From contig DATMYQ010000005.1 in NCBI GenBank assembly GCA_035560935.1, positions 1 through 10,002 on the forward strand: a stretch of DNA of 10,002 nt. Direction: 5' to 3'. Under the pieces are notes generated by a model. That model was not told the DNA's origin, did not search any database, and was given only the letters and a program-made list of their open reading frames with translations. The position numbers and the translations under genes were made by a program. Below are positions 1-7,461 of the stretch, piece by piece (within the stretch, counting starts at the first letter, position 1; every line of letters starts with the position of its first letter). This stretch comes from DATMYQ01 sp035560935 (GTDB lineage: Bacteria; Bacillota; Negativicutes; Sporomusales; Sporomusaceae).

Positions 1-34
1 ATTATGATGTGCAATAATGGAAAAATACGGACGT

Positions 35-80
35 AACAAAACAAACAACCGGCAGCATAAGTCCGGTTGTTTGTTTTGTT
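35..80. terminator. Symmetrical intrinsic terminator after the two-component operon
   Basis: An 18-bp perfect inverted repeat (35-52 with 63-80) encloses a 10-base loop. The stem has a CCGG core at the top and A-rich/T-rich lower arms, so each strand reads an A-tract, GC core and U-rich 3' arm. More T-rich sequence follows on both sides (TTTTTCTTT after 84 on the plus strand, TATTTTT on the minus strand). It sits 28 bases beyond the stop of the response regulator and probably ends that operon. It may also stop transcription entering from the left. Confidence 0.85.
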
Positions 81-108
81 GTGATTTTTCTTTAAAATTT
101 TGCGGTTT

Positions 109-861
109 CTATCGGTCGGATACGGGCTGTTTGGCATCCTGACGGTATTGCAGCGGTGATACGCCATTTTTTCCTTTGAAGCAGGTGGCGAAATAAGAGG
201 CGTCGCTGAATCCGGCCCGCCCGGCGATTTCGCTGATAGAATCGCTGGTGGTCAGCAGCAGGTCGGCGGCGTATTGCAGGCGCTGTTCCTGAATATAGGC
301 GGTCAGGGACTGGCCGGTTTGCTGTTTGAATGTACGGCTGAGATGGGAAGGACTGAGGAAAACCGTCTGGGCAATTTCCTTTAGCGGCAACGGTTGCGCC
401 AGGTTTTCGGACACATATTCGGCCACTGCTGTGATGAGCGGGGAAATTTCGATTGGATTCGGGGCTGGTGCCGCCGGTGGTGGGGGAACAGTTTCGGCGG
501 TTTTACGGATCAGTGCGGCCAGGTCGGCGGGTTTCAGCGGCTTGAGCAGATAGTCTGCCACCCCGGTGCGAAAGGCCGTACGAACATAGTCAAATTCGTG
601 GTGGGCCGAGAGAATGACAATGTTGGCCCGGGTGTTGGCCGCCAGAATCATTTCCGCAGCCCGGAGACCGTCCGTGCCGGGCATGCGGATATCCAGCAGA
701 ATCAGGTCAGGCCGGGTCTCGCCGGCGATCCGGATCGCGTCGGTGCCGTTATCGGTTTGCAGCAAGGCTGCTACCGGCAAATTTTCCCGCATAATGACCG
801 CCTCGATAAAGGCCCGGACAGTGATCTCGTCATCGGCCACCAATACTTTAATGCCGGTCAC
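109..861 (-). CDS. Response regulator, receiver plus AraC-type DNA-binding domain (YesN-like)
   Basis: Cytoplasmic transcription factor, partner of the kinase encoded just upstream. Residues 1-120 are a CheY-like receiver with acidic pocket D10/D11, phospho-acceptor D57 (in LLLDIRMPG), S85 and K108. A proline-rich linker (about 126-134) leads to an AraC/XylS double helix-turn-helix at about 145-240, with the typical GFSDASYFATCFK and GVSPLQYR stretches. I chose the GTG at 861 because GAGGTG lies 6 bases upstream and the protein then starts right at the receiver (MTGIKVLVADDE). An in-frame ATG at 924 would add 21 residues that do not look like receiver sequence. The start overlaps the kinase 3' end by 14 bases, implying translational coupling. 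Targets are unknown; the adjacent divergent ccm region is a candidate. Confidence 0.93.
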   Translation of the reverse strand: MTGIKVLVADDEITVRAFIEAVIMRENLPVAALLQTDNGTDAIRIAGETRPDLILLDIRMPGTDGLRAAEMILAANTRANIVILSAHHEFDYVRTAFRTGVADYLLKPLKPADLAALIRKTAETVPPPPAAPAPNPIEISPLITAVAEYVSENLAQPLPLKEIAQTVFLSPSHLSRTFKQQTGQSLTAYIQEQRLQYAADLLLTTSDSISEIAGRAGFSDASYFATCFKGKNGVSPLQYRQDAKQPVSDR

Positions 862-2431
862 TTTCGTCACCTCGCAGCGGGAAAGCCAACCGGACAGTGG
901 TGCCCTGGCCGGGCTGACTTTCAATTTGAAAATGAAACTGGTCGTTAAAATAATACTGCAGGCGGCTGCGAATACTGCTCAAACCGATGCCGCCGGATTT
1001 GGGGCCGTCGGCCTGCGGGTCAAAGCCGAGACCATTGTCGCTGATGTTGCAGCAGAGCTGATCAGCACGGCGGGTAATAGTCAGCGTGATGACTCCGGTG
1101 CGGACGTTCATCTCAAAACCGTGAACGATGGCATTTTCCACTAGCGGCTGCAGCAGCATACAAGGGATCCGGGCCTGTTCCAAACCCGGTTCGAGAAAAA
1201 TTTCCACCTGTAGCCTTTCACCAAAGCGGGCTTGCTGGATGTGTAAATAGTTTTTCAGCATGGTGATTTCTTCGGTCAATGGGATCAGCTCTTCCGGTTT
1301 GCGCAGGGTAATGCGCAGCAGGTCCGAAAGGTTCCAGACCAGCCCGGCCGCTTTTTCCGCGCCTTCAATGTAGGCCATTTGGGCAATAGTGTTGAGCGTG
1401 TTAAATAAAAAATGCGGATTGATCTGGGATTGCAACAGTTTTAAATCCGCTTCCTGCAGTGCTTTTTCCAGCTTGGCGGTGGCCATTTGCTCCTGAATTA
1501 AGGATAAACGGCTTTGATCCAGTTCTTTGCGGCGCAGGGCGGTGGCAGTCATTTCAGCAATGCAGTTGGCAATGGCGAACGTTGCTTCGGCGGCGGCATA
1601 AAGGCGACTCTTGGGCTCGGTGCGGATGGCGGCCAGCGCCTGTAACAACTGGGGAACCGGCGGCAGCGGGTAGCGGGCGGCCATTTCCTGCAGCATCGCT
1701 GCATGTTTTTCCAGATCCGGTTTGTTGAGAAAAATCTCCCCGCATTTCACATAGCCTTTGACGGCGCCGTTGCTTAATATGGGGATAATGATGCTGGCGA
1801 TATCGCCGCAACAGCGGAATAAATGTGGTTTGTCGGCCGAACCGATGTCCCGGAGCGCGTGCCGGATACAAAGACGACAGTGTTCGCCCTGGCTGGCGTG
1901 ATTTAACTGGCGGCAATAATCCGGATAATTATCCGTGGTGACAATGAAATCACCGGCGGTATCGACAATGACCAGGCTGAGACCCAGTGCACCGGACAAC
2001 TTATTCAGCAACCCCCGCAGAACATTGAGGTCGAGAAAAGAACGAATATCATCGGCGGATTCCGGTGTTTCCGGCGCCGCCGGCTGCGAAAGCAACTGCT
2101 GGAATTTGGAGGGGGTGTATACGATGATCAGCTTGAGCTCTTCGTCGGAGTTGTTGATCATGGAGTGGCGTGTATAGGGTGATATGTGCTGGATATGTCC
2201 CGGCTTGATGACGGAGGTTTGGCCGTCGATCATTTGCTGCCCCTGGCCGGAAACCACGTAAATAACCTGCTCGTCGCCAGCATGGAGATGGTCTGTTTGG
2301 GTGGTATTCGGGTAAAAAGTGACCAGTCCGACGCTTAACCGTTCCATATCCAGATTGCCTGGTTCTACAAACCAGAGGATGGAACCCCATTCAAAAAACT
2401 GTGTTTTTTCCAGTTGACCAATCTCTGTCAT
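848..2431 (-). CDS. Sensor histidine kinase with cupin and PocR sensor domains
   Basis: Soluble 527-residue sensor kinase without obvious membrane segments. Residues 1-110 form a cupin with a full metal-ligand set (H48, H50, E54, H89). Residues about 128-260 match the PocR ligand-binding domain and carry six cysteines (C173, C185, C188, C207, C208, C230). A helical linker of about 295-335 follows. The His_kinase domain of the LytS/YesM family has phospho-acceptor H340 in QINPHFLFNTLN, and the HATPase has its N-box at N433 (VENAIVHG), DNGLGF at 465-470 and GGIGLSSI at 480-487. The ATG at 2431 is preferred because GGAGGAGG lies 8 bases upstream; a TTG at 2452 would place that site inside the gene. 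The kinase should phosphorylate the overlapping AraC-type regulator. PocR domains usually bind small ligands such as hydrocarbons or diols, so the signal cannot be named. Confidence 0.93.
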   Translation of the reverse strand: MTEIGQLEKTQFFEWGSILWFVEPGNLDMERLSVGLVTFYPNTTQTDHLHAGDEQVIYVVSGQGQQMIDGQTSVIKPGHIQHISPYTRHSMINNSDEELKLIIVYTPSKFQQLLSQPAAPETPESADDIRSFLDLNVLRGLLNKLSGALGLSLVIVDTAGDFIVTTDNYPDYCRQLNHASQGEHCRLCIRHALRDIGSADKPHLFRCCGDIASIIIPILSNGAVKGYVKCGEIFLNKPDLEKHAAMLQEMAARYPLPPVPQLLQALAAIRTEPKSRLYAAAEATFAIANCIAEMTATALRRKELDQSRLSLIQEQMATAKLEKALQEADLKLLQSQINPHFLFNTLNTIAQMAYIEGAEKAAGLVWNLSDLLRITLRKPEELIPLTEEITMLKNYLHIQQARFGERLQVEIFLEPGLEQARIPCMLLQPLVENAIVHGFEMNVRTGVITLTITRRADQLCCNISDNGLGFDPQADGPKSGGIGLSSIRSRLQYYFNDQFHFQIESQPGQGTTVRLAFPLRGDESDRH

Positions 2432-2740
2432 CACCGGGGCCTCCTCCGCCAATTTTGTTGTATCTACCCATAGGTATTAAATCTTGGCGGCGCAATTCCT
2501 GCTGCCGTTACGGGAATTTTTACATAAATCCAGGGAACGGGGGACAGAGCAATACTGATTTTGCGGTGTGATATAACCATTGATTGTATTTTTGCATTAT
2601 TAAAAACACATCGCAAATATGCGGGTAACGGGAAGGGAAAAAAGAAGTTAGTGATGAATAAATAACTATTCCAAGAAAAACATTCCTTGTAAAAACAAAA
2701 AACGGAGAGCTTAGACCACAGATAAAAGAGGAAATAAGAC
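2432..2740. promoter_or_regulatory. Divergent control region between the kinase operon and ccmA
   Basis: This 309-base gap separates the minus-strand two-component operon from the plus-strand ccm cluster, so both promoters should lie here. It is AT-rich and I found no credible coding sequence. A 12-base inverted repeat (2559-2570 with 2607-2618) is described separately. I could not pick a convincing -35/-10 pair for either direction. Candidates such as TTATAT (minus strand, near 2575) and CATTAT (plus strand, 2595-2600) lack matching -35 boxes, which would fit activator-dependent promoters. Confidence 0.5.
2559..2618. repeat. Interrupted inverted repeat, possible operator pair
   Basis: TTTTGCGGTGTG (2559-2570) is matched in inverted orientation by 2607-2618, whose complement reads ATTTGCGATGTG. 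Ten of 12 positions agree and the arms are 48 bp apart centre to centre, with 36 bp of AT-rich sequence between. The spacing is too long for a terminator and fits two binding sites of one regulator facing each other, perhaps the adjacent AraC-type response regulator. That assignment is inference. Confidence 0.45.
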
Positions 2741-3362
2741 ATGACATCTGTTTATGTGGACATCGAAAATATCAGCCGGAATTTTTCGGGTAGAACCGTA
2801 TTGCACAATATTAACGGCCAGGCCAGCCCGGGCGAGTGCCTGGTGTTGACCGGCCGCAACGGGGCGGGTAAATCAACCTTGCTGAAAATCGTGGCCGGTC
2901 TTCTGCGGCCGGATGCGGGTATGATCCGTTTCCGCCGGGGAGAACGGGAACTGGACGTGGAGGAACGGCGACGGTGCATTGGCATGGTATCGCCAGAAGT
3001 GGTCTGGTACAAAAACCTCAGCGGCCGGGAGAATCTGCGGTTCGTCGCCCGCTTGCGGGGGCGAAAGGATGCGGCGCGGGAACTGAATACATATTTGTCG
3101 CGGGTAGGCTTGGGTACGGATAGTGACCGGCGGGTGGGGGAATATTCCACCGGTATGGTACAGCGGTTGCGGTTTGCCGCACTGTTGTTATTGCAGGCGC
3201 CGGTCTGGCTGCTGGATGAACCGTCGGCCAATCTGGACCTGGTTGGAAAAGCGATGGTGGAAGGCTTGGTGGACGGCTCGCCGGCAGGACCGCACCATTT
3301 TAATGGCGACCAATGAACCGGGGGAGGCTGCTTATGCCGGACAAGTCATCCATTTGGGATAA
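2741..3362 (+). pseudogene. ccmA: ccmA, heme-exporter ABC ATPase, frameshifted near the 3' end
   Basis: ATPase subunit of the CcmABC complex, which drives release of heme-loaded CcmE during cytochrome c maturation. The ATG at 2741 follows AGAGGA. Residues 38-46 are Walker A (GRNGAGKST), 136-141 a degenerate signature (STGMVQ), and 155-160 Walker B with catalytic E160 (VWLLDE), followed by a D-loop at about 165. The open frame as written stops at 3316, after residues that do not fit the family (SPAGPHHFNGDQ). The expected C-terminus (RTILMATNEPGEAAYAG, then QVIHLG) is intact in the +1 frame and stops at 3362. One extra base, or a two-base loss, between about 3272 and 3290 explains this. Even in the restored frame the H-loop position reads Asn (ATNE). 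A sequencing error cannot be excluded. Overlap with ccmB is preserved in the restored frame. Confidence 0.82.
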
Positions 3363-4011
3363 ACCTCTCTGGACCGTGTTGACGAAAGATCTGACCTGTG
3401 AGTTTCGCAGCCGCCAGGCGCTGGGAAGTCTGGGAATGTTTGCGCTGATTACGCTGGCCTGCGTCAGTATGAGTTTGGGTGGTGCGGTGTTGGAGCCGCA
3501 ATTGGCGGCGGCGTTGTTGTGGGTTGTGCTGTTCTTTGCCGCTATGGCCGGTCTGGCCCGCTCGTTTGTGCAGGAGCAGGAAACGGGAACGCTATTTACA
3601 CTGCGGTTGTATGCCAGTGCCCCGGCGGTGTTTTTCGGAAAATTAATGTTTAATCTGGTATTGTTAATGGGCCTTACGGCGATGATTTTACCGTTGTTCG
3701 TGATTTTACTGAATGTGGATGTGTTATTGCCTGAAGTATTGCTGCTTACCGTATTGCTGGGTAATCTGGGCATCGGTACGGTGTCGACGCTGACGGCGGC
3801 GATGCTGACCCGGGCTCAGGGGAAAGGGGCGTTATTTACGGTGCTGACCTTTCCGGTGCTGCTGCCCCAGTTCCTCAGCGCGGTCAGTGTGACAACACAG
3901 GCGCTGAACGGAGCGTTTACCGGTTATCGGGAACTGTTGTTCATGGCGGGCTACGACGGTTTGATGCTGGCGGCGGCGATGCTTCTATTTGATATTCTCT
4001 GGCAGGATTGA
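3334..4011 (+). CDS. ccmB: Heme exporter membrane subunit CcmB
   Basis: Membrane subunit of the CcmABC transporter, working with CcmA and CcmC in cytochrome c maturation at the cytoplasmic membrane. The protein has 225 residues, close to the usual length of about 220. It has a short polar N-terminus (WTVLTKDLTCEFRSRQ) followed by about six hydrophobic segments. The family-typical cytoplasmic stretch FVQEQETGTLFTLRLYASAP and then the FFGKLMFN segment are visible at about residues 77-107. The ATG at 3334 has GGGGGAGG 6 bases upstream; an ATG at 3313 lacks such a site. The start lies inside the 3' end of the restored ccmA frame (29-base overlap), so the ccmA frameshift may also disturb coupled translation of ccmB. 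Confidence 0.93.
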   Translation: MPDKSSIWDKPLWTVLTKDLTCEFRSRQALGSLGMFALITLACVSMSLGGAVLEPQLAAALLWVVLFFAAMAGLARSFVQEQETGTLFTLRLYASAPAVFFGKLMFNLVLLMGLTAMILPLFVILLNVDVLLPEVLLLTVLLGNLGIGTVSTLTAAMLTRAQGKGALFTVLTFPVLLPQFLSAVSVTTQALNGAFTGYRELLFMAGYDGLMLAAAMLLFDILWQD

Positions 4012-4029
4012 TCCGGGAGGAGGAAACAA

Positions 4030-4686
4030 ATGAAGGTTGTTTTGGCGCTTTGGATGGCGGCGGTTGCTTATGGTGTGTTTTTTCTGGTACCGCCGGCGGA
4101 AGGATTGGGATATTTGGTCCGGATTGCTTTTTTTCATATTCCGGTGGCCTGGGTGTCGGTGTTGGCGTTTTTTCAGTCAGCGCTGGAGGCGTTCCGCTAT
4201 TTGCGCACAAGGGAACCGAGGCATGACTGGCGCAGCTCGGCAGCGGCGGCTCTGGGATTGGGATTTTGCCTGTTGGCTACCGGCAGCGGTGCGGTCTTTG
4301 CCAAACTGACCTGGGGCGCTTATTGGAACTGGGATCCCCGGCAGACCACCATTTTTGTCCTGCTGTTGATCTATGGCGCCTATCTGGCGTTGCGGGCTTC
4401 GTTGGAAGAAGCGGAATTGCGGGCCCGGATTTCGGCGGTGTATGCGCTATTATCGTTTTTAACGGTGCCGTTCTTGGTGTTTGTTTTACCGCGATTTTAC
4501 TACTCGCTGCACCCGGAACCGCTGCTGAACAGCACGGGGCGTTTGCAAATGGAGCCGGGAATGCTGGTGGTGCTGCTGGCGGCTGTTGGCGGCGTCACGG
4601 CGATCTACTGGCAGCTTTGGCGCTGGCAGGTTGGTCGCCAGGAAAGACAGTATGAAATGCCGTTGCGGGAAGGAGTGAATCGATGA
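4030..4686 (+). CDS. ccmC: Heme-handling protein CcmC
   Basis: Membrane protein that passes heme to the chaperone CcmE in System I cytochrome c maturation. The 218-residue product has about six membrane segments. The tryptophan-rich WWD motif is clear at residues 95-104 (WGAYWNWDPR). The two expected axial-ligand histidines flank it: H36 (FFHIPVAW) and H161 (SLHPEP). GGAGGAGG lies upstream of the ATG, 18 bases after ccmB. The stop overlaps the next start in an ATGA, so the two genes are translationally coupled. No ccmD was seen. All key residues are present, unlike in the neighbouring ccmA and ccmE-like genes. Confidence 0.95.
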   Translation: MKVVLALWMAAVAYGVFFLVPPAEGLGYLVRIAFFHIPVAWVSVLAFFQSALEAFRYLRTREPRHDWRSSAAAALGLGFCLLATGSGAVFAKLTWGAYWNWDPRQTTIFVLLLIYGAYLALRASLEEAELRARISAVYALLSFLTVPFLVFVLPRFYYSLHPEPLLNSTGRLQMEPGMLVVLLAAVGGVTAIYWQLWRWQVGRQERQYEMPLREGVNR

Positions 4687-4997
4687 AACGGCGTCGTTGG
4701 ATCGCTATCGCGGCGATGGCGTTTTTGACCCTGTTTTGTCTATTGACCTTTCGCGACTCGCTTACCCCGTATGTGACCTTTGCCCAGGCCCGGAGCATGA
4801 ATGGCAGCGTCCAGGTAAGAGGCACGCTGGTGCCGGGTACACTGGCAGCGGCAAATATGTATGCATATTATGCAGATAAATCCACCAACTTTGTTCAAGG
4901 CTGGCAGCACCCGGACTTTAAAGCGCTGATCTTGAAGAGCGGGCATCCGGATTTTGATTGGAGGATTCTGAAAATTTTTCACGAAATTAGTGAGTAA
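4683..4997 (+). CDS. ccmE: CcmE-like protein, C-terminus missing or replaced
   Basis: 104 residues. Residues 6-23 form a membrane anchor, and residues 28-55 (YVTFAQARSMNGSVQVRGTL) resemble the start of the CcmE OB-fold domain. CcmE normally runs to about 130-160 residues and carries a heme-binding HxxxY or CxxxY motif near its end; neither is present. From about residue 58 the sequence no longer resembles CcmE, becomes more AT-rich, and holds a small internal duplication (HPDFKALILK at 76-85 and HPDFDWRILK at 88-97). The other two plus-strand frames of this stretch do not restore a CcmE tail, so a simple frameshift is not the cause; a deletion junction or replacement is likelier. The start is fixed by ATGA overlap with ccmC. 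It might be a divergent family member, but heme-chaperone function is doubtful. Confidence 0.6.
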   Translation: MKRRRWIAIAAMAFLTLFCLLTFRDSLTPYVTFAQARSMNGSVQVRGTLVPGTLAAANMYAYYADKSTNFVQGWQHPDFKALILKSGHPDFDWRILKIFHEISE

Positions 4998-5027
4998 CAA
5001 CCAAATTGAATATGAGGAGGGCGAACC

Positions 5028-6590
5028 ATGGCAATGTTTTGTTTCCAATGCGAACAGACAGCGGGCGGCAAAGGATGTACAAAAATCGGTGTATGCGGCA
5101 AGCAGCCCGAGGTAGCAAACGGCCTGGATGAACTAACCTGCTCGTTAATTGGTTTGGCGCGGGCGTTAAAAGGAAAATCTCCCGGCAAGAAAGCGGATGC
5201 ATTAATGCGTCAGGGACTGTTTACGGCGGTTACTAATGTTTGTTTTGATGTGAAACGAATTCAGGCGCTGATCACAGAAGTTCATGCGGAAAAAAATAAA
5301 CTGGACGCGGCTGCGGCGGACTTCCCCACCAGTGAACTTTGGAGCGGTGATCCCGACGTAGTGTCACTGCGTTCGACTCTGCTGCTGGGAATGCGCGGAA
5401 TGGCGGCTTATGCCGAACACGCCGCGGTGCTGGGTAAGGCAAGTGAGGAAGTTTCCGGCTGGTTTTATAAAGGGATGGCGGCGCTGGGTGAGAACCATTC
5501 TGCCGATGACTGGCTGGGGCTCATTATGGAATTCGGCAAAGTTAATCTGGCCTGCATGGCGCTGCTGGATGAAGCGAACACAGCGGCCTACGGGCAGCCA
5601 ACACCGACCAAAGTATCGAAGATTGTAGAAAAAGGACCCTTTATCATTATTACCGGGCACGACTTGCTGGATCTGAAGCAACTGCTGGAGCAGACGGACG
5701 GTAAGGGCATCAACATCTATACCCATGGTGAGATGCTGCCGGCGCATGGCTATCCCGAGCTGAAAAAACATGCGCACCTCAAGGGGAATTTCGGCACCGC
5801 CTGGCAAAATCAACAGAAAGAATTTGACGGTGTGCCGGCACCGATATTGTATACGACCAATTGCCTGATGCTGCCGAAGGCGTCGTACGCCGATCGTATT
5901 TTCACCACCTCGGTGGTGGGATTCCCGGAAACAGCCCACATTTCCGAAACAAATCATAAAAAAGACTTTTCGCCGTTGATCGCCAAGGCACTGGAACTGG
6001 GTGGCTGGGCGGAAGCGAAAGCGTTTCCGGGCGTGAACGGCGGTACGGAAGTCATGACGGGTTTTGCTCAGGGCACTGTCCTTGGTATTGCGGGAACGGT
6101 GATTGATGCGGTTAAATCCGGCGCGATCAAACACTTTTTCCTGGTGGGCGGCTGCGACGGCGCTAAACCGGGCCGGAACTACTACACCGATTTTGTCAAA
6201 CAGACGCCGAAGGACACGATGGTCTTGACGCTGGCCTGCGGTAAATACCGTTTTAATGATCTGGATATTGGTGAAATTGGCGGTTTGCCGCGGATCCTCG
6301 ACATGGGGCAATGCAACGATGCCTATTCGGCCATTCAGGTGGCGGTGGCTCTGGCCGATGCGTTTAAATGCGGTGTCAATGAATTGCCGTTGACGCTGGT
6401 GCTGTCCTGGTATGAGCAGAAAGCGGTCTGCATTTTACTGACGTTGCTTTCGCTGGGCATCAAAAACATTTATATCGGTCCTTCGTTGCCGGCGTTTTTG
6501 TCGCCGAACGTGCTCAATATTCTGGTGTCTAAATTTGATCTGCATCCGATCACGACGCCGGCAGAGGATCTGAAAGCGATTTTGAAATAG
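5028..6590 (+). CDS. hcp: Hybrid cluster protein (hydroxylamine/NO reductase family)
   Basis: Cytoplasmic Fe-S protein of nitrosative or oxidative stress defence; the family reduces hydroxylamine and, in E. coli, nitric oxide. The 520-residue length fits the full-size form. The N-terminal cluster motif is C5-x2-C8-x8-C17-x5-C23, the spacing of strict anaerobes rather than the longer spacing of E. coli. All hybrid-cluster ligands are visible: H211, E235, C279, C376, C404, C429, E463 and K465, which line up with the known Desulfovibrio ligands at a near-constant offset. The ATG has AGGAGGG 6-7 bases upstream and lies 30 bases after the ccmE-like stop, so it is probably cotranscribed with the ccm genes. 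No hcr-type reductase partner gene is adjacent. I saw no CRP-like site directly upstream. Confidence 0.97.
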   Translation: MAMFCFQCEQTAGGKGCTKIGVCGKQPEVANGLDELTCSLIGLARALKGKSPGKKADALMRQGLFTAVTNVCFDVKRIQALITEVHAEKNKLDAAAADFPTSELWSGDPDVVSLRSTLLLGMRGMAAYAEHAAVLGKASEEVSGWFYKGMAALGENHSADDWLGLIMEFGKVNLACMALLDEANTAAYGQPTPTKVSKIVEKGPFIIITGHDLLDLKQLLEQTDGKGINIYTHGEMLPAHGYPELKKHAHLKGNFGTAWQNQQKEFDGVPAPILYTTNCLMLPKASYADRIFTTSVVGFPETAHISETNHKKDFSPLIAKALELGGWAEAKAFPGVNGGTEVMTGFAQGTVLGIAGTVIDAVKSGAIKHFFLVGGCDGAKPGRNYYTDFVKQTPKDTMVLTLACGKYRFNDLDIGEIGGLPRILDMGQCNDAYSAIQVAVALADAFKCGVNELPLTLVLSWYEQKAVCILLTLLSLGIKNIYIGPSLPAFLSPNVLNILVSKFDLHPITTPAEDLKAILK

Positions 6591-6658
6591 TGGTTCCCTA
6601 GCGCAGTTTGCGCTTAAGCGTCAGTTGTCGTTGGAACATCCCGGTCATCCTTCGTGAT

Positions 6659-6716
6659 GGATCGATACAAAATGGGTTGCGCCTTGTTGAGGCTGCAACC
6701 CATTTTGTATCGATCC
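6659..6716. repeat. 22-bp perfect palindrome between convergent genes
   Basis: 6659-6680 and 6695-6716 are perfect reverse complements over 22 bp (GGATCGATACAAAATGGG then TTGC). The 14-base loop can add three GCC:GGC pairs. It lies between the converging ends of hcp and the cyclodeaminase gene, where a bidirectional terminator is expected. Neither side carries a T-tract, so it is not a canonical intrinsic terminator. A smaller hairpin (AGCGCA-GTT-TGCGCT, 6600-6614) lies just before it. The rest of 6591-6735 shows nothing recognisable. Confidence 0.75.
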
Positions 6717-6735
6717 GGCTGTCTGTATAAATGAG

Positions 6736-7338
6736 TTATCGTAACTTTAGAATGATTTCATCAAACTGTTGCTGTAACTGATCAATCCGGGTTTTAAAGG
6801 CTGCCTTTTGCGGATTATTGCGGATCAGCGGCAGGTTAATTCTGGCGGCGGCTAGCGATCCGTCGACACAGGTTCTTAATGTCAATAACCCGATTTTTAA
6901 ATCGCCGGATACTCCCGGCTTTGTTTGCGGCAGGAAAGAAATACCCGGCTCCATTGCTGCGAGACAGGCGGTGGCGATTTTCAAAGGGATTTCGATGGAA
7001 CGCAGCGCGGCGGTCAGAATTTTATCCCGGCGATAGTCCGCCTCTTCACTCGTTGTTTTAGGCAGTTTGTAGGCGGCCAATAAGCCGCTGTAGGCGACGG
7101 CATCCTGTTCGATATAGTGGGAAAGATCAGTGTGCAGGGCGGTCAAGTGTTCTTTAATACGGGTCAAACCGGATGGCGCCTCCCTGTCGGACTGGCTGCA
7201 GGCTGAATTTACCGCCATTTCCAACAGGCTGACACCCAGCAGGCCGGATACGGCGATAACGCAGCCGCCGGCTGGCAGCACCGGTTCGTGAGCGGCAACC
7301 GCGTTGGCAAAGTCTTTTATGCTTAAATCGATGAGCAT
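6736..7338 (-). CDS. Cyclodeaminase/cyclohydrolase family protein (FTCD C-terminal domain type)
   Basis: A stand-alone, 200-residue, all-helical protein of the formiminotransferase-cyclodeaminase C-terminal family. Members act on formimino- or methenyl-tetrahydrofolate (FchA-like). The family glycine motif appears as PAGGCVIAVSGLLGVSLLEM at residues 22-41, followed by DAVAYSGLLAAYKLP at about 83-97 and the VSGDLKIGLLTLR/AAARIN region near 155-180. The usual PGGGS reads PAGGC here, so activity is uncertain. The ATG at 7338 has AGAGGTGG 7 bases upstream; a GTG at 7356 lies ahead of that site. It is divergent from the CGGC-like gene, and each has its own CRP-like site. The substrate cannot be read from the sequence. 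Confidence 0.88.
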   Translation of the reverse strand: MLIDLSIKDFANAVAAHEPVLPAGGCVIAVSGLLGVSLLEMAVNSACSQSDREAPSGLTRIKEHLTALHTDLSHYIEQDAVAYSGLLAAYKLPKTTSEEADYRRDKILTAALRSIEIPLKIATACLAAMEPGISFLPQTKPGVSGDLKIGLLTLRTCVDGSLAAARINLPLIRNNPQKAAFKTRIDQLQQQFDEIILKLR

Positions 7339-7386
7339 CGGATGACCACCTCTCACATTGATATTTTATGAAAGACCATGATATCT

Positions 7387-7429
7387 ATTCTACCTTATGT
7401 TGCCGTATTCTGCAGTGATTCGGATCACA
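7387..7429 (-). promoter_or_regulatory. CRP/FNR-type site and -10 box for the cyclodeaminase gene
   Basis: The palindrome AGTGAT-TCGG-ATCACA (7414-7429, centre 7421.5) contains a perfect GTGAT/ATCAC pair. On the minus strand a TAGAAT -10 box occupies 7392-7387, placing the start near 7380 and the palindrome centre at -41.5, the class II activator position. There is no good -35 box, as expected when an activator replaces it. Confidence 0.65.
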
Positions 7430-7461
7430 TTTTTGTAAAAGTTCGTTATTTTTCGGTGGCG

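Noticed and set aside
394..948. Plus-strand open frame opposite the response regulator
   Set aside because: The minus strand encodes clear receiver and AraC motifs there; the plus-strand product is a GC-skewed shadow.
2567..2582. TGTGAT half-site near ccmA, possible fifth CRP/FNR site
   Set aside because: The partner half (CCATTG) does not match ATCACA, and no -10 box lies at the 34.5-bp offset in either direction.
4979..4993. TCAC-N7-GTGA inverted repeat just before hcp
   Set aside because: The halves have the opposite polarity to the GTGA...TCAC sites, the spacing differs, and it lies inside the ccmE-like 3' end with no promoter nearby.
5364..6311. Long minus-strand open frame inside hcp
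   Set aside because: Shadow frame: hcp has every catalytic ligand on the plus strand, and the antisense product resembles no family.
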